A program made the position numbers and the translations under genes. Below the pieces are notes generated by a model that was not told where the DNA came from, ran no database searches, and saw only the letters and a list, made by a program, of their open reading frames with translations. DNA of 64,000 bases, taken from Limnomonas spitsbergensis. Lineage: Eukaryota > Chlorophyta > Chlorophyceae > Chlamydomonadales. Of this stretch, positions 1 through 12,647 are shown piece by piece. The stretch spans positions 1,488,001 through 1,552,000 of the forward strand of contig JAYJMM010000039.1 in NCBI GenBank assembly GCA_037349105.1, in the 5' to 3' direction. Positions within the stretch are counted from its first letter, which is position 1, and each line of letters begins with the position of its first letter.

Positions 1-3000
1 CTTGAAGCTGAAAAAATGGCTGGCAACTTGACTAGCGAAATGTCGGCCATCAGGGCTCAGCTTGCAGCAAGCTTGACTAAAAACGCGGACCTAGGGCAGC
101 AGCTGGATGCCATGCACGGCAGTGCCCACGAGCAGCAGCAGAGCGCACAGGCGTCCAGCAGCTACGCAGCAGCCATCCAGTCGCAGCTGGAGCATGTCAC
201 TGAGCAGCTGCAGACCTGTGAGACCAGGCTGCTCACTGAGGCTGCTGTGGTGGCTGGTTTGCAGTCCAGGATAGAAGTGCAGACGCAGCAGATGCAGAGC
301 TTCGTTGCGGCCAGGGAAAAGGCGGAGGCTACGTCGGCGGCGCTGGTGTTGGGTCTGCAGGCTGAGTTGACAGCCCTGTCTGCCTCTGCTGAGTCTCATG
401 CTCGTGACAGCAAGCTCAAGATACAGGCAATGGAGGTCGAGCATGGCAAGGTGCGACACTTGCGCTTGAATGGGATGTTGTTGTCACAAAGTTGACGCAA
501 CCAGCCACAGTCTTTTTTGGAAGGGCCAGGCAGGAAGAACTCGGGGGAAGCCATCGACATGAATCAAAACAGAAACAAGAAGCGTTCTGATGGAAGCCAT
601 GTTGTTTTACGTAAGCCTTGGTGGAGTCAAAGATTCTGCCTGCTCATCGAGAAAAGGAAAGAAAAGAAAAAAATATCTGAGTAAATGGATAACCGTTTCA
701 TCTTGTTTGGCTCCACCCTTCTTGCCTTGCCACAAATTAGGTGCTGGCCGATCGTGACCAACTGCTTGAACAGACACAAGAGCTCCAGGCTGAACTGCAG
801 CAGAGCCGTGCTTCCCTAAGGCGTAAAACGGACGAAACCTTGATGCAGCTGAGCATGACACAAGTGAGTGTCACAGTGTACGAGGTTCCCTTTTTGTTCA
901 TCATTATCTTTTGTCCTGGTTCCCTCTATTGCTGTTATTGGAATGGCATGGTGCTGTGGCAGTCTTGTTGTATGCCTATTAGCTGCAATGGTTCATAGCT
1001 ATTCTGCCTGCTGCCAATAGCGGCGTCCAATATCGAATGCACTGTCGTGCCTCACACCCTCATCACACCTTCCTCTCACCCTTATCACACCTCCCTCTCA
1101 CCCTCGTGCCTTTCTGGACACATTCCCAGATGCAGCTGGCGCACCAGACGATGGAGCTTGAGCAGCATACGGGGGAGGTTAACATGATGGGCAGCGCATT
1201 GGAGCGTCACCATCTAGGTATCCGCGACATGCAGGGGGTGGTCGCGAGCTTGGTGGACAATGGATCGCGAGCGTTCTGGAATCTTGGCGGAGGGCTGGAT
1301 GGGATCGAGAGGTGAGGGGCCGGTAGTGGGCTGGGCATGTCGGTATGGTTAGTGCGCTTCAGAGATTCAGAGCACATTTGCGGGGAGGCCAGGCAGCCAC
1401 GTCTGGGCTGATGGGGATAGGGATGAGGGACTGGGGATGGGGACCATCAAACCTGGACCGGCCTGCTACCGGTGGGAAATGACCCAAGTTCCAGGGCCCC
1501 CAAGCCGCCGCAGGGGTTTTAGCTGCATTGAAGCTGAGGTGCTTTACAAGGAATACTGGCCGGCACATCCCCATATTTAATCCCTACCGTAGATTTGATT
1601 TGCCTTCCTTCGGGCATCAAATAGTGATTTCTTTTAATGCTGCCCTCAGGGCAAATTTTCAACAAAACTATAAATTCTCGACTGAAATAGGGCGTTGACA
1701 ATTGATAATGAGTAAATTCCTGGTTCCCTCAACCCCAAACAAGGTTAATTTTGAGGGAAGGCAAAGCAAATCTACGGTAATCTGCAAATTTGTGAGGCCC
1801 GTCTCATGCTCATTGTGACGTCTTTTGCCGTAGCTTGGTGAACGAGATGTCCACTCAACTGTCGTTTCATGCCTCGGAGTCCGTCAGCCTGAAAGCACAA
1901 CTGTGTGCCCTGGCTGCTGAGATTACGGGACTGCAGAAGGTAACAGATGGAGATGCGTTGGAGGGGACCTAAGCAGGGCAGATTTGGTTGCGGATTTGCC
2001 GTTACTGGATTTTCATCGGTTGCTGATTTGTAGTGGGTGGATTGATTCACGACTTCGATGTCATGTCCACCTCCGGGCCACCTCTTTTGCTAGCTTATGC
2101 ATTGACAGGCTTGACCTGGTGTGTGTCGATCATCTCCAAAACATGCTTGAACAAACCCCCGAATTCAATGAGATTTCCGACCCCGTCTTGATGTCCAGAT
2201 GCGAGATGCGTACAAGCACAGGGTTCCGATCCTAGAGTCTGAAAACGCATCCTTGACCAGCTGCATTGAGACTCTCCAGGTGGAGCACAAGGAGTTGGTC
2301 AGCAACTTCAGCAAGAAGGAAGCTGAGGTCATGTCCGCTCAGGTATGAAGCTGAAGTGTGACCCGGCAGGTTGGGATAGGTTCAAAAAAACTGCAAAAAA
2401 CCTCACTAACATTTGAACTCAGGAAAAAGATGCTTATGAAGATTATGAAAGGCCGCTTAATCAGATTACCGGTAATGTTAAGAAGATAATTATTTAGAAG
2501 ATTATGGAAGGCCGCTTGATTGTATTCACGTCTGCACCTGCCCGGATGGCCTGCAGGAGGAGATCAGGGCCCTGCGTGCTGAGTGTGCAATCCTGGAGAG
2601 CGTCCATGATGATAAGAGGGCGCTGGAGAGTGCCAAGGTGGCCCTTGAGGAGCAGGTGGGGCTCCCTGCCTGATTGCCCTGGATGAGCATGATGCTATTT
2701 TCGTACTGTTTTAAACATTCAAAACATTGCGATGATAGGCTGCTGTGACTCTGCATGCAAACAGAGGATTTTGTGAATCATGTTTGTGCTGTTTTAGTTG
2801 TCGTTCAGGGTAAGCAACTAAGCATTGTAAGCAAACAGGGGTTGTCTTCTGTGTTGCCCTGTAGGTGACCTTGTTGAAGCAAGAGGTTGAAGAGGCTGTG
2901 CTCCAGGGCCAAGTGCTGGACGGCTTGCATGACCTCAGCAAGACGCAAAGCGAGGAGCTAGAGCGATTGAAGCAGCAGATTGAGGTCGAACAGGCCGCGT

Positions 3001-6000
3001 CGCGCGCGCTTCGCGAGCAGCTGGCCGATGACCTCCCGACAGCGCTCGAGGCGCTGGGTACGGTGCAGCTGGAGCTTGCGGCAAGCGAGGGGGCGCTCAG
3101 CGCGCTGCAGGCCGAGCGGGCGGCAAGTGAGCAGGCGCTGGGCGTGCTGCAGGCCAAGTTAGAGGCAAGCGACAAGGAGCTGCGCACTCTGCAGGCCGAG
3201 GGGACGACGAGTATGGCGGCGATGGGCATGCTGCAGGTTGAGCTTGCGGCCAGCGCAGAGGGCCTGGGTGCGCTGCAAGTTGAGCTGGCGACAAGCGAGG
3301 CGTCGCTGGCTGCTATAACGCTGCGCTGTGAGGCGGCTGAGAGGACGTGCTCCTTGCTGCGTGACAGCGCCGCTGCTTCAGGGACGAGCTCAGAGGCACG
3401 GAGCGCAGAGCTGCATGAGCGTCTGCATGCCTGCACGCACCGCCTGGCCGAGCTGGAGGGGGCAGAGGAGCGGCTGAGCAGGGCGCTGCTGGACAACGCT
3501 GCCCTCAGCAGCTACCTGGGAGCCATGGTTTCGGAGAGACAGGACGAGGTGCGGCGCGTCAGCCTTGCTACAAAGGCGCATGCTTTGGAGCTGCGGCTGC
3601 TCTCTGCGCAGCTGTCCGCGGCCGAGGAGGCATGGCAGAGCAAAGCGCTCCTCGCTGTATCTAGCATGGAAGAGGCGCACCAGCAGGTCTTGCACGATTT
3701 GGGGCAGGCCCGTAGCGATGCCAGAGCCCTGCGCGAGGAGCTGAGCGTCCTTTCCCGGTCGAATGACGAGGCCCTCCTCGCCGCCTCCAGCATCGGAGAG
3801 GCGCACAAGCAGGTCGTGTGCGATATGGAGCTGGTCCGCGGCGACGCCAGGGCCATGCGTGAGGAGCTGGCGTTTGTTTCATGTTCGCGTGACGAGGCTT
3901 CCAAGGAGGTGGATGCCCTGAGTGGAGAGGAGCGGCTGTTGAAGGCGCAGATTGAATCTCTGAAAGTGGAGCTGGAGGAGGTCAAGAAGGACCTGGATAG
4001 CTTCATGGTGGAGAACGAGATGATGACCGAGCAGGTGGGTGGGTGTCAGTGTGTGTGTGTGTATGTCAGTGTCAGTGTGTGTGGGGGGGGGGGTCAGTGG
4101 GTGTGGGTGTGGGTGGGGGCACAAGCTCCAGGGACTGCCATGAAGAATGGTGGATCTGGATGTGAGGCGTGCACCTTTGAATAATGATGCTGTGTGTGAC
4201 AAGTGAGGTGCAAGCTTTGCCTGGTGCCTCCAAGTCTGGCCATGCCTCTTCCAAATGGGGACAGGCTTTGTGGTGATTTCTACCTCTTGAAATGTTCCGC
4301 CCCCGAGCCCTGTCTACTTACCTCCCTGCCTTCAAAATCAACATGATGGTCCCTTCCACCGATCCTCCCCCTTCCCAGAACGAGAAGTACACAAGTGCGC
4401 TTTGGGACCTGCACCGCGTGCTCAGCGACTCTGCCTCCAGCGTGCCCCTGCCCTCCGAGGTGCACAGCGGCGTCTCCAAGCAGATCCTGGTGCCGATGAA
4501 GGATGCATTGGCCCACAGGAGGACTGCCGAAGTCCATGCCATTGCTTTCACCACAGAGGCGACCAGCCTGGCTCCGGCAGTCACGCCTGTCCGCCGCGCC
4601 CCTGCTGACAGAGACCAGGACGGGTTATTCTCCACCCCGACGCCGCTGCAGCTCCGAAGCCGTGGCTTACGCAATGCTGCCTGGCCGTCACCACGCCTGC
4701 TTGGGGTGGGTTGCCATCAGGCCTAACCCCTGTCTCGAATACAAAATGGGGGTAGTTGAAGCCGCCAGTGTGATCTCACCTAAACAGTTCATCGAGTACC
4801 AGAACCTCAATTGACTAAATTGAGACAAACAGACGATGCATTGCTACCCAGATCTCCTTCCAGTGAGTCTGTGTATTGCTACCCAGATCTCCTTCCAGTG
4901 AGTCTGTGTATTGCTACTCATATCTCCTTCCAGTGAGTCTGTGTATTGCTACCCAGATCTCCTTCCAGTGAGTCTGTGTATTGCTACCCAGATCTCCTTC
5001 CAGTGAGTCTGTGCATTGCTACCCAGATCTCCTTCCAGTGAGTCTGTGTATTGCTACCCAGATCTCCTTCCAGTGAGTCTGTGCATTGCTACCCAGATCT
5101 CCTTCCAGTGAATCTGTGTCCATCCTACTGTCATGACCTGATGAGTCCTGATCGTTCATACAACTCATGCCCTTATTTGACCTCATTGTTTTTTCTCAGG
5201 ATGACCAGCTGGAGCTGCAGCTGTACGGTCTCAAGCAGCTGGGAGCCGCCGTCCCCGCTATGCGACACCAGCTAGCAACTTGCGAGGCGCAGCTGGCGGC
5301 CGCCGAGGATCTTGCACACACCCTCCAAGCGGAGCTGCTGGAGGCGCAGGAGGCCCGGGTCTCAGCTGATGATGCCATGGCCCTGCTCAAGGGGCAGGTC
5401 CAGGCCCTTGAGACGCGCTCGGGTGAAGAGCTGGAGTCTATGGCGTCGTTGTGCCGTGACCTGTCCGGTGCTGAGTGCCGCCGCGAGAAGGAGGCTGGGG
5501 AGTCTCTCGCCCAGCTGAAAGCTTTGCAGGGCATGCTGGGCTCAGCGACAAAGGCTGCGGCCGATGCGGAGGCTGCTGTGGCTGCGAAATCTGCTTTGCT
5601 GGACGAGCAGAGGGTGCACGCAGAGGCGCAGGCAGCGCTATTGGCCCAGCTTGTGACGCAGAAGGTCGAGGCAGAGGAAGCGTGCAAGGCGGGCGTTGCG
5701 ACAACCGAGGCGCTGCAAGCGCAATTGGAGCAAGGCGCTGCTCAGCATGCGAGGGCCGAGCAGGAGCTTAGGGCCGCGGTGGCAGCGCAGCAGGCTCAGC
5801 TTGACGAGAGCGTGGCGCTGAAGGTTCAGGCAGAGAAGGCTTTGGAGGCCGGCGTTGTGGCAGCGGAGGCCCTGCAGTCCCAGTTGGAGCAGGGTGCTGC
5901 TGACCGTCTGGTGGCCGAGCAGCAGTTGCAGGCCGCGGTGGCAGCGCTGCAGGCTCAGCTTGAGGAGAGTGTGGCGCAGAGGCAAGGGAGCCAGCAGCAG

Positions 6001-9000
6001 CTGGAGGCGGCCGAGCAGGAGTCTGACCGGTTGCGTACACACCTGCATGAGGAGCTGGCGGGTGCAAGCCTTGCCCTGGACCAAGCAGATGAGACGCGCA
6101 AGGAGGCAGCTGAGGAGTATGAAGCAGTGCGAGCCCAGGTGAGGTGCCCGGTGGCAGGGTGGAAGGGATGGAAGGTGGGGTGCCTGGTGGGAGGGTGGGA
6201 GGGAGGGAAGGTGGGGTGCCCGGTGGTAGGGTGGGAAGGTGAGGTGCCCCGTGGGAAGGTGGGAGGGAGGGAAGGTGAGGTGCCCGGTGGGACGGTGGGA
6301 GGGAGGGCTGTTGCTGTCGTCTTTGGCTGGTCTATGTCTGAAGCTCTGTTCATCATATGTAGTTTCAGCTACGATCAGCTACATTACCGCAGGTGGTCTG
6401 GGGGTCCATTTTCAACCTGCCCGGGCCGTAGGGTAGTCAAGGGTCGATCACCATCAGCCCTATGGTGGAGGGCCTGCCATGAGCGGCCCGGTGCATTCTT
6501 AATTAACCACTGGTCTGTTGAGATATGTAGGGGCCACACGACTAGGATCTGAGTTATAGACATATGTTGTAAGTGGGTGGCTCTCAGCCCGCTGTCTTGT
6601 GTGCCTTGTCACCCCACCCTCACGTTTTTGCTTTCTGAAGGCGTTTGATTCCACCCGGTGGCTGCTTTCTTAGTCTGCTTCTGCTCCTGCTGACGTTGCA
6701 GGTGTCTGCTCTGGAGGCTGAGAATGAGGACATCAAGGTGAAGCTGACGGCGCTGTGTGCCGAGGCTGGCAGGGCACAGGCCGCTGCCTGCAGGAGCGCC
6801 CAGGAGATGCGGCAGCACCTGGAGGCCTGCGAGGAGCAGATTGCCGAGGCGGGGCGCAAGTGGCTGGATCAGGAGCAGTCATCTGTGGCGGCCCGGGAGG
6901 AGGCAGACAAGGTGTGAACAAGTGGATCAAGAGCGCCCTAAGTCCTACATGAGCTGCATGCTTGCACCGATATTTTGTCCCCGTGGACAGTCTGCCAGCA
7001 TGGGCTCATGTATAAGTTGCAAAAGTCACAACTGTTATATTTGCGCCGGTCTGATTTCGCGTCTTCTCCTGAAAGGTCTTGTGAGTTGGTACTTGAGGCA
7101 TTAGGTAGTCTACCAGCATGGCCTATGTCACATAGCCTATGCCCCTCCTTGACTTGGCATGGGCGGCTAAACGGTCCTCTTTGGCTATACCGTATGTGTG
7201 ATGCAACATCTTCACACGAATAATGTGTTGCAACACCTTCACACGAATAATGTGTTGCAACATCTTCACACGAATAATGTGTTGCAACATCTGAACACGG
7301 AGAATGTGCTGCAACATCTTCACACGGAGAATGTGTTGCAACATCTTCACACGAATAATGTGTTGCAACATCTTCACACGGAGAATGTGTTGCAACATCT
7401 TCACACGAATAATGTGTTGCAACATCTTCACACGAATAATGTGTTGCAACATCTTCACACGAATAATGTGTCGCAACATCTTCACACGAATAATGTATTG
7501 CAACATCTTCACACGAATAATGTGTTGCAACATCTGAACATGGAGAATGTGTTGCAACATCTGAACATGGAGAATGTGTTGCAACATCTGAACACGGAGA
7601 ATGTGTTGCAATTTCTCAGCATAACACCAGTGTTGCAATATCGGAACACAGCATGCCCCCTTACCTCATCTCCCGCCTCCTCTACAGAAACTGTCTGAGC
7701 TTGTGGTGGAGCGGGACCAGCTCGTGGATGACCTGCAGGCAGCTGAGTCCAAGCTGGCAGCCGCGGATCAGACATCAGCAGCAACGGCCCTCATGGTGGC
7801 AAACCTGCAGGCAGCAGAGTCCAAGCTTGTGATGGAGAGGGACCAGCTGACGGTGGACCTGCAGGAATCCAAGTCTAACCTGGCGGCCTTGGCTCAGTCA
7901 GCTGCAGCAGACCTGCAGGCAGCTGAGACTAAACTGGCGGCCTTGGCTCAGTCAGCTGCAGCAGACCTGCAGGCAGCTGAGACTAACCTGGCGGCCTTGG
8001 CTCAGTCAGCTGCAGCAGACTTGCAGGCAGCTGAGTCCAAGCTGGCTACTGCAGCTCATTCAGCTGCAGCAACGGCCCTCGCGATAGCAGAGCTTAAGGA
8101 GCGCAAGCAGGGAGCAGATTCGGAGCATGCTGAGACTTTGAGCAAGTTGCACCTTCAAATGGAGGAGGCAGCGGCGCAGAAGCTGGCGCTTGAGGCTGAG
8201 CTGGAGCAGGTCAGGCTGGATGCCAGCCAAGTGCAATTCAAACTGAAAGAGGAGGTTGCTGTTGCTCGTTTCGCAGTGGATCTGGCTGCAGACAGGAGCA
8301 AGGAGGCAGCTTCGGTGCTGGCTGACGTGGAATGCAATGTGCGCGAGGATATACTGCTGTGCCTGCTTATGATGGCTGGAATCTGTGCTTGAACTGACAC
8401 CGCTATGCTTCCATAGTCATGCCTGCTTGAATTTGTACATGAAGAATGCTATGTTCATCTGTTTTGAGGATTTGCACACGGACTGCCACAGCGCTATGAT
8501 TGCCCTCCTGTTCCTCACAATCTGCTTCATACCCCTTCCCTGACTTAGTCCCCCTCTTGTCCCACCTGCCAGGTGTCTGCTCTGGGAGCAGAGAAGCGAG
8601 AGCTGGAAGCCAAGCTGGCTGCACTGAATAGCGAGATGGTCAAGTTCGATGCAGCAGCCGTCCTTAAGGCAACGGATGCCCAAAGTCGGCTGCAGGCCTC
8701 TGCAGCTGAGCTGGCAGATGCTGTCAGCCAGGTCGAGGAGCTGCAGGGCCGGCTGCTGGCTGAGGTGGAGGCGAGGAGCCTGGCTGACCAGGTCAGGGCA
8801 GGGTCACAGGGCCAGTGTTGCTGATTCTACTTTGGGGAATCTATTTTTAAAATGTCGAATAGGATTTGAAAATGTTTGGTTACCGGTAGCTGACGCAAAG
8901 CCTCAGGGGCGTGGACGCGCGGGACTCTTCGTAAATGTTGCGGATTGGATACTGGTGCAGATGCCTATAACTTCCTAGGCCCGTGCTTCAGCTACCACCA

Positions 9001-12000
9001 CTTATTTGTGGGATGGCCCAATAGCTACAATTCAGCTACATCACGGGGTCCGCTGACCTGGGGGACCTGTTGCAGCAACCTCTGCTGTTTGGGCCATAGG
9101 TCGCTCCAGGTCTGGTCCTCATCGGGGCCCAGGGGTCGCTGACCAATTGGTCTGCCGAGGGCGCTCTTGCGCACACTGACATAAATACCGGTACCTGTGC
9201 CATGTGCTTGCTCTCCCATGATGGTTCAAGGCAGCCTTGTTGAACATTGTCAGTTGACACCCTTGTTGTTGTTGTTGCCTACCCCTAGGCCATGTCTGAT
9301 CTGAGTTCCGAGCGGGACGCTGCCGTGGCTCTATGCAACGTCTGGGAGGAGGAGCTGGCCACCGTCAGGCAGGCATCTGCAGAGGCCGCAGATGCCTTCA
9401 CCATGTTGGAGAGAGAAAATGGCGAGTGCTATGCCTTGACGCACCTTTGTAACGGCCACCGTTTGTTCGACATTTTGTTTATGATCCAGTGCCTTTCTGG
9501 ATGATCAGGATTTTGTTTGCACCTTTTGTTTCCCACTTCACTTGTATGATCATCCCGTCATCATCCCCTCCTATCCCGTCAGCCAGTTTCCAATCTTGTT
9601 GAAATGTGGCATGCGTATTTCTCTCAAAACAGCGTGGGTATGTTCATCAGCATGTGTGTATGTCCATCCTCGTCCGCTTGAGTCCTCACCTCAGAAGTGC
9701 TGATGGAAGCGCGCTCCTGCATGTGCGCCTGGGTCCCGCAGGTGAGCTCAGTGCCAACTACTCGGACCTGAACCACAGCTACGAGGTCATGTGCTGTGAG
9801 AACCAGCGCCTGCAGCTGCGCAACTCCAGCCTGTCCCAGGAGGCGCAGGAGCAACAGAGCGAGCTGGTGGACGCAGAGCTGCGGATCGGGATGCTCAGTG
9901 AGCGGCAGCAGGTGGCGATGCGGCAGCTGGAGGAGGCGAGGGCGATGCGGGAAATGGAGGAGGAGGAGGTGGGTGTGAGGCATTACAATGGACGGTGTTC
10001 GGGTTGGAGACAGGATGCCACAGATACGCGATTTGATGGCATTAGGGTTTAGGTTGGAGATTGGATTTGATTGACGGCGTTGGGTTTGGAGACGGGATGC
10101 AGCAGACACGTAATTTGATGGCGTTAGGTTGGAAATTAAATTGGATGTATCTGTGCTTGGCTGCCAGGCTGAGAATGTAGCTGTGCAAAAGCCTGTATTG
10201 AGAGCCCCTCCCCTATTTCCTGGTCATGGCATCGAACCTGCGGCAAGGCCCTGTCTTAAAAGCCCCCCCCCTTCCATATGCTGGTCTGTGTTTTGTTTAG
10301 CCTGTTCCAGCTACAACAAGGCCTCGTCGTGGCTTATCGCCAAGGAGGCTTTGTGCAGCATGCCCTGCTGCTGTGGCCACAAGCCGTCATCGGATGACGT
10401 TGGGTCCCCATCCTCTCCGGGGTGGTCGTTTAGTGGCACCCTGAAGAGGGTCCGGTGTAGACTCTGATGAACACAGTTACCGGTCCAGGCGTCTATCCTG
10501 CAACATGGGGTCACTGTGTCAGGGTCCTGTATTCAAATCCCGCAACCCCATGCTGCTGATCCAGTCGGCTGCACTGCGGCGGGACCTGCAGCTGGCAAGA
10601 GCTGCGCTAGAGGAGCTGCACCTCACTTCTGAGGCTCTAGAGGGACTTCGCATGGATACAGAGGGGCTGCATTTCGAGGTGCGAGCTGGACCTGGCCCTG
10701 GCCTCCATATCCACGCACCCATGTCACGACATACTCTCGCCACAGGGTCGTACGTAGGCTGTACGGTGGGACCTGTACTGCAGGTACTGTAGACTGTAAT
10801 GTATGAACTGTAGGCTGTACTGCAGCTTGTAATGCAGGTGGTGTAGGCTGTACTACATGTACTGTAGGTTGCACTGCAACTACTGTAGGTTCCCCCAGAG
10901 CACTCTCCATTTATAGAGTTTGAGACGAATGATTGGGGGCTGCTTCCCTTCCCTTTCCTGAGGTGTCCCCCTAAACGGTGTCCCTGCCGCGTGCGTTGAG
11001 CTCAGAGGGAGCAGGTGGGTCTGCAGCAGGCGGATGCGGAGCGCAGGCGCCAAGACCTGGAGGAGCTGGTGGAGAAGCTCAGCCACACTGTGGAGCACCA
11101 GCGCACGCAGATCAGCGAGTATGTGGAGAGGGTCGGCTCAGCCACAATAGAACACGCGAGCCTCAAGCTGCAGATTACGACGCTTGAAGGTGTGGGGGTC
11201 GGCCGTCGATTGGAACCAATTTTGAATTTGAAATTTGTTGTCATCGCCAGCCTGGAAATGTTATGATGTTGCAAACGTCAGCATCTCAATCTGTACCGGT
11301 TGCTGAAGGAGTGCATTGCATCAGCGAGCCCTTCTGCAGGGGACGTGTCCGGTCCCATGTTTTTACATGTGTTCATCTTGTTTATATGCAGGGAGATGCC
11401 CAACCTTGCAGACACGAGGGATGCCTCCCAAGGGCAGCGCAAGCCAGCAACAGCATAGGTGCTCTTGCGCAGCCACTGTCCAGCTTGATGAGCGCAACCA
11501 GCAGGTGAGGCTGGATCAGTGTTTCCTTTTGTCGCAGCTTGGACACAATTATGCTACTTTCCGGCCGCAGGCCATGGGCCCCATTCGCAGCTAGCTATGC
11601 CGCTGGGGCCTGTGCCTGAAGCCCAGTCGAGATTTGGCCCTGTTCGGACTTTTATTGGCCACAGCCAATGTGGACTCACAGTCAGAAAAATGAACACTGG
11701 GCTTGATGGGCTGATACTGCCGTCTTGTGTAGCGGGCCGCCCACTTCGATGAAAAGGCTGCTATGTCCGCTCGTTAGGTAGCAGATGCATGAAGCCTCTC
11801 CTACTGTTCTTCCACCCTCTCTGCACGCTCTAAGGTCACGGTGCTGAGGCAGGAGGTTGCTGACCTCCAGTGCCTCATGGCTGCCATGCGTCCGTCCAGC
11901 CATGTGCCTGTCAATATGGGCAGCAACACGTCCAGCCCCGACTTAAGCCGTGGCTCAGCAGCAAAGCAGCCCTGTCATGCGGTGGCTCTGATTCGAACCG

Positions 12001-12647
12001 CATCCGAGCTGTCGTCCAAGATGATGCGCGTGCAAGGGGATCTATCGGCGCATTTAAGGTCAGTCAATGAGTGAATCATTTAGGGACGCCCGCTTTCAGC
12101 CTTTCGCATTTAAGGTCAGTCAGGGAGGAACTCATTGAAATTCCAAGATCATCCTTGTTTTCTTGTTCAAAAATACGATTGTCTTCAACCAAATCCATGA
12201 CACATATTTTTTCTTGCCTGCTTTAGAATTTCTTTGACGAACAGTCAGTTCTCTCCTAATTTTCTTGTAGCTTTTGCTTCAGCTGCACTTCAGCCGCTGC
12301 CCGGCCCACGGCCTGCAGGACTCAGCGCCGCAAGCCCTGTTCTGGGATCACCAGCCGTAGGCCAGCCTAGGATAGGTCTCAAACCCCAAACGGTACGGCA
12401 CGCACTGAAATAAACACTGTTATCTCTGTGCAGAAGTCCTAGAGTCACCCGGTCCCCCCGCGTCACCAGCGACAGTCTGTCGGGCGTTGAGGACGCTTTT
12501 CCTCCGATCCCTGAAGAGGACGCGGACCTGCAGGCTCAGTTTCTGGAGCTGCAGATGATGTACGACCAGCTCTGCTTGCAGTTCCAAGACGTGGAGGGGC
12601 AGCTGCGTGGGATTTTGTGCGAGCCGCAACCCTGTGTCAGCGCGTAG
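1..12647 (+). CDS. Very long coiled-coil protein, 5' end outside window, ~19 exons
   Basis: The window opens inside an exon. Exons supported by frame, phase and splice sites: 1-450, 741-863, 1130-1311, 1834-1939, 2199-2342, 2557-2655, 2865-4034, 4379-4705, 5200-6138, 6702-6911, 7688-8338, 8573-8791, 9289-9421, 9742-9968, 10565-10678, 11006-11189, 11392-11504 (weak), 11835-12058 and 12434-12647 (stop TAG). A further Pro-rich exon near 12272-12390 is likely, but I could not reconcile its phase. The visible product exceeds 1,900 residues. It is almost entirely Ala/Glu/Gln/Leu/Arg-rich heptad-like coiled coil, with internal repeats in exons 5200-6138 (about 45 residues) and 7688-8338 (18 residues, three copies). 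No enzymatic domain or membrane segment is visible. The short C-terminal tail is Ser/Pro-rich, then coiled coil again. The intron after 9421 seems to start with GC rather than GT. A cytoskeletal, centrosomal or Golgi scaffold role is possible, but nothing in the sequence decides this. Confidence 0.8.
1585..1779. mobile_element. MITE-like element, copy 1 (intronic)
   Basis: A 195 bp element in an intron of the coiled-coil gene. Its ends are near-perfect 24 bp inverted repeats: it begins TACCGTAGATTTG and ends CAAATCTACGGTA. Two diverged relatives lie at 29274-29467 (opposite strand) and 39420-39787. It has no coding capacity. It fits a non-autonomous DNA transposon, but I could not define a target-site duplication. 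Confidence 0.7.
4840..5117. repeat. 35-bp minisatellite, ~8 copies, intronic
   Basis: A 35 bp unit beginning TTGCTACCCAGATCTCC is repeated about eight times with very few differences. It lies in the intron between exons 4379-4705 and 5200-6138 of the coiled-coil gene. Confidence 0.9.
6139..6310. repeat. G-rich ~40-bp tandem repeat at an intron start
   Basis: Repeats built from GGTGGGAGGGAGGGAAGGT-type units begin directly at the 5' splice site that follows exon 5200-6138. Units such as AGGTGAGGTGCCCGGTGG repeat the donor-like GGTGAG, so the array may have started from the splice-site sequence (inference). Confidence 0.7.
7198..7620. repeat. 27-bp minisatellite, ~15 copies, intronic
   Basis: A 27 bp unit (core TTCACACGAATAATGTG then TTGCAACATC) is repeated about 15 times with a few variants. 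It lies in the intron before exon 7688-8338. Because 27 is a multiple of three, the array stays open in frames on both strands. Those ORFs are artefacts. Confidence 0.92.
8988..9145 (+). repeat. Dispersed repeat family 3, copy
   Basis: A ~130-150 bp intronic stretch that starts with AGCTACA motifs. It continues through a GCAGCA block, GGTCC and TCGGGC blocks. Similar sequence occurs at 10308-10440, 29108-29220, 43490-43625 (-), 44140-44275 (-), 52918-53055, 56757-56910 and about 60300-60390 (-). It is non-coding; a SINE or MITE origin is possible. Confidence 0.5.
10308..10440 (+). repeat. Dispersed repeat family 3, copy
   Basis: Shares the AGCTACA start, the GCAGCATGCC block and the GGTCCCCATC block, in the same order, with the copy at 8988-9145. 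It is intronic in the coiled-coil gene. Confidence 0.45.
12049..12122 (+). repeat. Duplicated 5' splice site
   Basis: The 18 bp spanning the donor of exon 11835-12058 (CGCATTTAAG then GTCAGTCA) recurs exactly 56 bp downstream, at 12105-12122. This supplies a second identical potential splice donor. Using the second donor would bring an in-frame stop into the mRNA. Confidence 0.8.

Noticed and set aside
2711..3496. Ser/Ala-rich minus-strand ORF opposite the large coiled-coil exon
   Set aside because: A shadow of the GC-biased coding exon 2865-4034. Similar shadows occur opposite 5200-6138 and 7688-8338.
7123..7698. 171-residue (-) and 166-residue (+) repeat ORFs
   Set aside because: 27 bp minisatellite in an intron of the coiled-coil gene.
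10503..10552. tRNA-like stretch (TGGGGTC...TTCAAATCC...ACCCCA)
   Set aside because: Only ~46 nt and no proper D and anticodon arms. Best seen as intron sequence with a chance hairpin.
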